DNA of 38,004 bases, from NCBI GenBank assembly GCA_905181855.1, contig CAJIZE010000031.1, forward strand, positions 1 to 38,004. Direction: 5' to 3'. The notes under the pieces are model-generated. The model was not told the origin of the DNA, did no database searches, and saw only the letters and a program-made list of their open reading frames with translations. The stretch is from an uncultured Flavobacteriales bacterium (GTDB lineage: Bacteria; Bacteroidota; Bacteroidia; Flavobacteriales_G; Salibacteraceae). Of this stretch, positions 33,609 to 38,004 are shown in pieces (the first letter of the stretch is position 1; every line of letters starts with the position of its first letter). The position numbers and the translations under genes are program-made.

Positions 33609-33991
33609 AGTTCAGCAACTTCAACCATATTGAAAGGCATACTGATTATAGCGTCAAAGTCTTGACCAGCTTCATTCATGTCTTCATCGTCTTCTTCAAA
33701 GAACCAGTTTACGTTAACTGCACTTTTAGATTCAACGTTTAATGTTTCCAGCTTTTTCAAAACTTTTAGTAAACACTTTGATGAGCTCGTATTAAAATAC
33801 TCAAGTTTTACGTCAATTTCAGTTTTACTTTTTGGAGATTTACTGTATTCATCAATCCAATCATAAAGACGCTGGAAAAAATCCACAGCATTTTCAGGAA
33901 TAGACCTGCCTTCAATCGTTAATCTCCCTAATTCGTCATCACACTTAATAAGTGGCGTTTTTGCAGAAGACTCAATATTAAGCTTGCTCAT
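33605..33991 (-). CDS. siaC: SiaC-family regulatory phosphoprotein (DUF1987)
   Basis: A 128-aa protein of the SpoIIAA-like fold used by SiaC. The phosphorylation site is the Thr in LEYFNTSSSKCLLKVLKKLE: counting gives Thr68, the same number as SiaC Thr68 of Pseudomonas aeruginosa. The C-terminal part VNWFFEEDDEDMNEAGQDFD also fits. In Pseudomonas, unphosphorylated SiaC activates the diguanylate cyclase SiaD, SiaB phosphorylates it and the PP2C phosphatase SiaA reverses this. Here it overlaps siaB by 4 bases (ATGA), but neither SiaA nor SiaD is in the window, so the output partner is unknown. Confidence 0.88.
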   Translation of the reverse strand: MSKLNIESSAKTPLIKCDDELGRLTIEGRSIPENAVDFFQRLYDWIDEYSKSPKSKTEIDVKLEYFNTSSSKCLLKVLKKLETLNVESKSAVNVNWFFEEDDEDMNEAGQDFDAIISMPFNMVEVAEL

Positions 33992-34524
33992 TTATTTACG
34001 TTTAAAGTAATATGGAGTACAAAAAAAGTATAAGTTTCCTCATTATAAAACTTATACCCAAGTATATTTTTAGATTTTCTAAACATATCTAAAAATCCAA
34101 GCCCAGACCCACCTTTATCTGTCACAATTCCATCGTCTAAAATTTCACGATATTTGATCACAACTTGTTCTTTTGTTAGTTTATTTACATTATCAATTTT
34201 AGACTTAACAACATCAACGGCAGCCTTCTCTAAATAGTTTCCGGTATAAATATGAAATTTATTCTCATGTTCAGTTACCGAAAAAATTGATCTTTGATAA
34301 TCTAATGTTTCATTCTCCATCCTGTGATGAAAAATATTTTGTAAAGCCTCAACCAATATGTTGTATACTTTTCTCTTAATTCTTTTAGGTAGCGCTTTAT
34401 CAGATAATTTCTCTTCAATAGTTTGAAGCGTGGTATTTATAACCTCAACATCAACAACCCCATCGAATGAAATATAAGTATCATGTCCGGTAAGATTATT
34501 AATATGTTGTGTTAGCCTTAGCAT
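33988..34524 (-). CDS. siaB: SiaB-family protein kinase (GHKL-like ATP-binding)
   Basis: From ATG 34524 (MLRLTQHINNLTGHDTYISF) the product is 178 aa. The HATPase-like region has KVYNILVEALQNIFHHRM (N-box with Asn), followed by DGIVTDKGGSGLGFLDMFRK (G-box, GGSGLG), as in SiaB and anti-sigma kinases. It should phosphorylate SiaC on Thr68. The longer form from 34551 was rejected because a TATATTTG promoter box lies inside it. It heads the two-gene siaB-siaC operon, whose stop and start overlap as ATGA. Confidence 0.87.
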   Translation of the reverse strand: MLRLTQHINNLTGHDTYISFDGVVDVEVINTTLQTIEEKLSDKALPKRIKRKVYNILVEALQNIFHHRMENETLDYQRSIFSVTEHENKFHIYTGNYLEKAAVDVVKSKIDNVNKLTKEQVVIKYREILDDGIVTDKGGSGLGFLDMFRKSKNILGYKFYNEETYTFFVLHITLNVNK

Positions 34525-34529
34525 TTTCC

Positions 34530-34562
34530 CAAATATAACAATCAAAAACAAACCATTACAAA
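34530..34562 (-). promoter_or_regulatory. Bacteroidota promoter for siaB-siaC
   Basis: On the minus strand TTTG (34562-34559), 21 bases, then TATATTTG (34537-34530) fit TTTG-N19-21-TAnnTTTG. Only five bases separate the -7 box from ATG 34524, so the transcript is probably leaderless. Confidence 0.7.
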
Positions 34563-34622
34563 CCTCACACCCTATTTTATTTTCAACGATTAATTTTTAA
34601 AGAAGCTAAGGTCTTTAATTAT

Positions 34623-34630
34623 TAAGTTTG
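34623..34630 (+). promoter_or_regulatory. Bacteroidota -7 element (TAAGTTTG) for the S46 peptidase
   Basis: TAAGTTTG ends 19 bases before the ATG at 34650. It lies about 60 bases from the divergent siaB promoter. Confidence 0.5.
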
Positions 34631-34649
34631 TGACTGAAAAAATTATAAA

Positions 34650-36926
34650 ATGAAAAGAATACTTACTATTTTATTGGTGGCAATCATTGCCTTACCAAAT
34701 ACCACACAGGCCGATGAGGGAATGTGGCTTCCAATGTTCATCAAAAGATTGAACTATAAGGACATGAAAAGGATGGGGTTGCAACTTACGCCTGAAGAAA
34801 TTTACGATGTAAACAACTCTAGTTTAAAAGATGCTATTGTACGATTAGGTGGTGGTTTTTGTACAGGTGAAATAATTTCTCCTGAAGGATTGATGCTTAC
34901 AAATCACCATTGTGGCTTTGGAGTAATTCAAGAAAATAGCACTGTGGAACACGATTACCTTACAGACGGTTTCTGGGCTATGAAAAGAGAAGAAGAGCTG
35001 CCAGCGGGCTTTTCAGTATTCTTTTTACAAAGAATGGATGATGTTTCTGATGTCATCAACGGTAAGCTAGACAACTCAATGGATGAGTCTACAAGAAAAA
35101 AAACAATTAGAACGGTTTCCGATAGTATTGAAAAAGCAATTGAAGAGTCAGGTGAATATATTGATGCTTCAGTTAAAAGCTTTTACAAAGGAAATGAGTT
35201 TTACGTATTTACATATCTTGAATATCCTGATGTAAGGTTGGTAGGAGCTCCACCATCATCAGTTGGTAAATTTGGTGGCGATACTGACAATTGGATGTGG
35301 CCAAGACATACTGGTGACTTTACAATGTTTAGAGTTTATGCAAATGAAAACAATGAACCTTCAGAATACTCAGAGGATAACAAGGCTTACAACCCTAAGC
35401 ACTTTTTACCTATCTCATTAGAAGGCGTAAAACAAGATGATTTTACAATGATTTTTGGTTACCCAGGATCTACTGACAGATTCTTAACCTCTCATGGGAT
35501 TGAACTTGCTACTGAAAAAGATCAACCAGCTAGAGTTAAAATTAGAAGAGAAAAATTAGACCTTTATGAAGAAGGTATGGCGAAAAGTGATGCAATTAGA
35601 ATACAGTATGCTTCAAAATATGCTAGCGTAAGCAACTATTGGAAATACTTTATTGGCCAAACCGCAGGCTTAAAACGACTTAAAGTTTACGAAAAGAAAC
35701 AAGGTATTGAAAATGACTTTTCTAATTGGGTAAACAAGGATAATTCTAGAAAAGATAAATATGGAGAAGTTATGGGTTTATACACAGATGCCTATAAAGT
35801 ATTAAATGATGTTCAACTTGCTGAAACTTACCTATTTGAAGCTGTTTTCGGAACGGAAATTATTCGTTTTGGAATCGGTTATGCTAGATTAAAAGGCATG
35901 ATGCAAGGAATAGAATCTTTAGAATCGAAAAAAGATAAAACTGAAGAAGAGAATAAGGAACTTGAAGGCATGAAGTCAGGTTTAAAGACTACAATCGATG
36001 GATTAAAAGCTGCAGCAGAAGACCATTTTAAAGATTACAATAGAGACATTGACCAAAATATTTTTGCTGCGATGTTTAAATTTTACAATGAAGATATTCT
36101 TACAAAATTTCAGCCCTCTGATTTTGTTGAAATAATGTCAAAATATGGAACTGATTACTCAAAAATGGCAGATAAGGTTTTTTCTAAATCATTCCTTACC
36201 AACAAAGAAGCTACAATAGAATTCTTAAATGCTCCAAGCGTAAAAGGTCTTTCAAATGATGCAGGCGTTATTTTATCTGACATTTTTTTTCAGTTTTACA
36301 TTGGCGAAATAAATAAAATGCTGAAACCTGGTAACGATAAAAAAGCGAAAGCAGATAGATTATTTGTTGCAGGTCTTAAAGAAATGAATCCTAATAAATC
36401 TATTGCAGATGACGCTAACTCAACTATGAGAATGACTTATGGTAAAGTTGGTGATTACTACCCAAAAGATGCGGTTCATTACGATTTTGTAACCACTGCT
36501 GATGGTATTCTTGAAAAAGAAGACCCAACCTCATCAGAATTCAAAGTGCCCGGCAAGTTAAAAACGTTAATTCAAGACAAAGACTATGGTCAATACGCTA
36601 ATAAAGATGGTGAGTTGACAGTATGTTTCTTATCAAGCAACGATATAACAGGAGGCAACTCAGGCAGCCCCGTAATCAATGCCAAGGGTCATTTAATAGG
36701 AACTGCTTTTGATGGTAACTGGGAAGCTATGAGTGGTGATATTGCATTTGAACCTGAATTACAAAGAACAATTTCGGTTGACATTAGATACACTTTATTT
36801 ATTATCGATAAGTATGCAGGTGCATCTCACCTAATTGATGAAATGAAACTAGTAAAGTCATCTAAATCAATTACGGCTCCAACTAGTATACAGGCTCCAG
36901 CTAGTTTGCAGGCTCCAGAGAAATAA
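34650..36926 (+). CDS. S46 family dipeptidyl peptidase (DPP7 type)
   Basis: The 758-aa protein starts with a signal peptide (MKRILTILLVAIIALPNTTQA). The chymotrypsin-like catalytic residues of S46 peptidases are visible: TNHHCGFG (His86/His87), GGDTDNWMWPRHTGDF (Asp region) and GGNSGSP (Ser671). Eighteen residues after the Ser, FDGNWEA has Gly689, the position that is Gly in DPP7 (hydrophobic P1) and Arg in DPP11 (acidic P1); this suggests DPP7-like specificity. The tail has three QAP-type short repeats. It removes dipeptides in the periplasm, complementing the S9 peptidase and POT transporter elsewhere in the window. A terminator-like hairpin follows 26 bases after the stop. Confidence 0.94.
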   Translation: MKRILTILLVAIIALPNTTQADEGMWLPMFIKRLNYKDMKRMGLQLTPEEIYDVNNSSLKDAIVRLGGGFCTGEIISPEGLMLTNHHCGFGVIQENSTVEHDYLTDGFWAMKREEELPAGFSVFFLQRMDDVSDVINGKLDNSMDESTRKKTIRTVSDSIEKAIEESGEYIDASVKSFYKGNEFYVFTYLEYPDVRLVGAPPSSVGKFGGDTDNWMWPRHTGDFTMFRVYANENNEPSEYSEDNKAYNPKHFLPISLEGVKQDDFTMIFGYPGSTDRFLTSHGIELATEKDQPARVKIRREKLDLYEEGMAKSDAIRIQYASKYASVSNYWKYFIGQTAGLKRLKVYEKKQGIENDFSNWVNKDNSRKDKYGEVMGLYTDAYKVLNDVQLAETYLFEAVFGTEIIRFGIGYARLKGMMQGIESLESKKDKTEEENKELEGMKSGLKTTIDGLKAAAEDHFKDYNRDIDQNIFAAMFKFYNEDILTKFQPSDFVEIMSKYGTDYSKMADKVFSKSFLTNKEATIEFLNAPSVKGLSNDAGVILSDIFFQFYIGEINKMLKPGNDKKAKADRLFVAGLKEMNPNKSIADDANSTMRMTYGKVGDYYPKDAVHYDFVTTADGILEKEDPTSSEFKVPGKLKTLIQDKDYGQYANKDGELTVCFLSSNDITGGNSGSPVINAKGHLIGTAFDGNWEAMSGDIAFEPELQRTISVDIRYTLFIIDKYAGASHLIDEMKLVKSSKSITAPTSIQAPASLQAPEK

Positions 36927-36952
36927 ACAAATTACAATTAATTATATATTCG

Positions 36953-36987
36953 AGCCCATTAGCTAATTCACTAATGGGCTTTTTTTT
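36953..36987 (+). terminator. Hairpin terminator directly abutting the next gene's ATG
   Basis: A perfect 10-base stem (AGCCCATTAG / CTAATGGGCT, 36953-36962 and 36971-36980), 8-base loop and seven T end at 36987; the methyltransferase ATG is the next base (36988). Confidence 0.85.
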
Positions 36988-37725
36988 ATGAAAAAAGAAT
37001 GGTTTGCAAGCTGGTTTGATTCGAGGTATTATCACATACTTTATAAGAACAGAAATGATCTAGAAGCTGCGCGCTTTATAGACAATCTGTTGACTTATTT
37101 AAGACCTACTGAAAGTTCGTATATTTTAGATTTAGCCTGCGGTGCGGGCAGACATTCTATCTATTTAAATCAAAAAGGGTTTAGTGTACATGGTGTTGAT
37201 TTATCATCAAAGAGCATTGAGCTTGCTAATAAATCTATCCGAAAAGATCTAAAATTTAGTGTCCACGATATGCGAGATTTAGATTCGGTAAATAGGTATA
37301 CTCATGTTTTTAATCTCTTTACAAGTTTCGGTTATTTTGACGATGATAACGATAATAATAAGGTCGTAAGCTCAATTTTTAACTCTCTTAAACCTGAGGG
37401 GATTTTCATCCTTGACTTTCTGAACGCTGAACTTATTTCTTCAGGTCGATTAAAATCAGAAACAAAAGAAATTGAAGGTGTGTTGTTTGAAATCAGCAGA
37501 GAACTTGACAATCATAAAATATTAAAATCAATAATTGTTCGTGATGGAGATAAGACTTTCTCTTTTCAAGAAAAAGTAACTGCCTTTTCCATGAATGAAC
37601 TTTTAAATATGCTTCAAAAAAAAGGCTTCAAAATTATAGACCAATTCGGTAACTATAATTTTGAAGCCTTTAACAGTAAATCCTCTCCTCGGTCTATTTT
37701 AGTGGCTCAAAAGCCATCGAATTAA
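36988..37725 (+). CDS. Class I SAM-dependent methyltransferase
   Basis: A 245-aa protein with the Rossmann methyltransferase core: motif I ILDLACGAGRHSIYLNQKGF (about 47-66), the acidic residue after strand 2 in VHGVDLSSKSIELANKS, FTSFGYFDDDNDN and ILDFLNAELI. The start MKKEWFASWFDSRYYHILYK matches relatives in Bacteroidota in which W-F-x-x-WF-(D/N)-x-x-YY-H-x-LY is conserved, so ATG 36988 is right. The substrate is unknown. There is no room for a separate leader between the terminator U-tract and ATG, so expression depends on readthrough or an unusual start. Its stop overlaps the convergent last ORF by 4 bases. Confidence 0.88.
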   Translation: MKKEWFASWFDSRYYHILYKNRNDLEAARFIDNLLTYLRPTESSYILDLACGAGRHSIYLNQKGFSVHGVDLSSKSIELANKSIRKDLKFSVHDMRDLDSVNRYTHVFNLFTSFGYFDDDNDNNKVVSSIFNSLKPEGIFILDFLNAELISSGRLKSETKEIEGVLFEISRELDNHKILKSIIVRDGDKTFSFQEKVTAFSMNELLNMLQKKGFKIIDQFGNYNFEAFNSKSSPRSILVAQKPSN

Positions 37726-38004
37726 GGTATATACTTAACTTCCACTGTTACATAAACTCTATCCCCTCCAGTTACAGTGGTAGGATTGATATTAAAATGA
37801 AGTAGATCACCTACAGCAAAAGTATTGGTTCCTGTTAAAGCTGTTTTAACCGATGTAGCTGAAGCAGTAACAGTCGCCGAAGAAGAAGAAACTCCTTCGT
37901 TTTTGTGGAATCCTATAACTGTACTACCCAAGGTAGCACTTGCTTTTACAGAAACCCTATGAACCAATCCGGCGTAAGGTGCCACTGCTGCTACAGTAGC
38001 AGCA
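37722..38004 (-). CDS. Phage/virion-structural-like protein, C-terminal part (5' end outside window)
   Basis: The frame is open to the right edge and gives 93 visible residues; the apparent GTG start at 37985 is only internal. The text APYAGLVHRVSVKASATLGS, TVIGFHKNEGV, FAVGDLLHFNINPTTVTGGD and RVYVTVEVKYIP is like the beta-sandwich region (x-APY-x-G-x-(6)-TVIGFHK, (F/S)-AGDLL-x-F-x-(2)-(D/N)P) found in marine phage tail or virion structural proteins and metagenomic relatives. It is richer in Thr, Ser, Ala and Val, and in G+C, than its neighbours. It could equally be a host surface protein. Only the C-terminal end is seen. Confidence 0.5.
   Translation of the reverse strand, partial: AATVAAVAPYAGLVHRVSVKASATLGSTVIGFHKNEGVSSSSATVTASATSVKTALTGTNTFAVGDLLHFNINPTTVTGGDRVYVTVEVKYIP

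Noticed and set aside
36880-36926. Short tandem QAP repeats at the end of the S46 peptidase as a mobile or variable repeat
   Set aside because: Only three imperfect units, inside the coding tail; too little to call a repeat element.
1-38004. CRISPR array, insertion sequence or integrase/att sites
   Set aside because: No repeated spacer pattern, transposase, terminal inverted repeats or integrase motif was seen; the only phage-like hint is the partial ORF at the right edge.

Overview
The window is a stretch of an AT-rich (roughly one-third G+C by eye) bacterial chromosome, almost certainly Bacteroidota (Flavobacteriales/Cytophagales-like). Support comes from repeated TAnnTTTG promoter elements, many starts without a Shine-Dalgarno, a DPP7-type S46 peptidase, a DUF6089-like outer-membrane protein, a BshB1 bacillithiol deacetylase, a SiaB/SiaC pair, an SSF symporter and a POT transporter typical of that phylum. 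No insertion sequence, integrase, CRISPR array or rRNA was seen.

Positions 1-3022 start with the 3' end of dihydrolipoamide dehydrogenase and its terminator, then hold what looks like a decaying exopolysaccharide/O-antigen locus: a glycosyltransferase tail remnant, an intact Wza-like export lipoprotein, a remnant of a Wzc/Wzz N-terminus, an intact rfbC (dTDP-sugar 3,5-epimerase) and a frame-broken WecA/MraY-type glycosyltransferase pseudogene that has lost a catalytic Asp.

Positions 3038-15054 are ordinary housekeeping and nutrient genes: a GH23 lytic transglycosylase, uvrA converging on exonuclease III, a GlcD-type FAD oxidase with a possible small ORF overlapping its start, a secreted S9 dipeptidyl peptidase followed by a POT peptide transporter (peptide scavenging), two tandem secreted thioredoxin-fold proteins and a TerC-family membrane protein. 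Positions 15291-15875 hold a collapsed metal-resistance locus: two palindromic operator-like sites, a truncated ArsR-type regulator joined to the tail of a MerTP/HMA-type protein, and an intact GDCCVxC cysteine-rich protein, closed by a strong terminator. Next come tRNA-His (with an odd acceptor stem), and a copA - GT9 glycosyltransferase - Wzx-like flippase run with overlapping genes.

Positions 20367-34551 hold bshB1, an RND/MMPL-type exporter, dnaK, a lipoprotein, panB, an RluA-family pseudouridine synthase, a DUF6089-like barrel protein whose signal peptide is read only if a -1 frameshift occurs at a T TTA AAA heptamer, priA, a sodium:solute symporter and the siaB-siaC switch. The end holds the S46 peptidase, a methyltransferase whose ATG abuts the U-tract of a terminator, and the edge of an ORF that resembles phage/virion structural proteins.

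The points most worth a second look are the two decay scars (polysaccharide and mercury/metal), the candidate programmed frameshift just after priA, the recurrent near-leaderless promoters, the SiaBC pair without SiaA/SiaD, and the phage-like ORF at the right edge.
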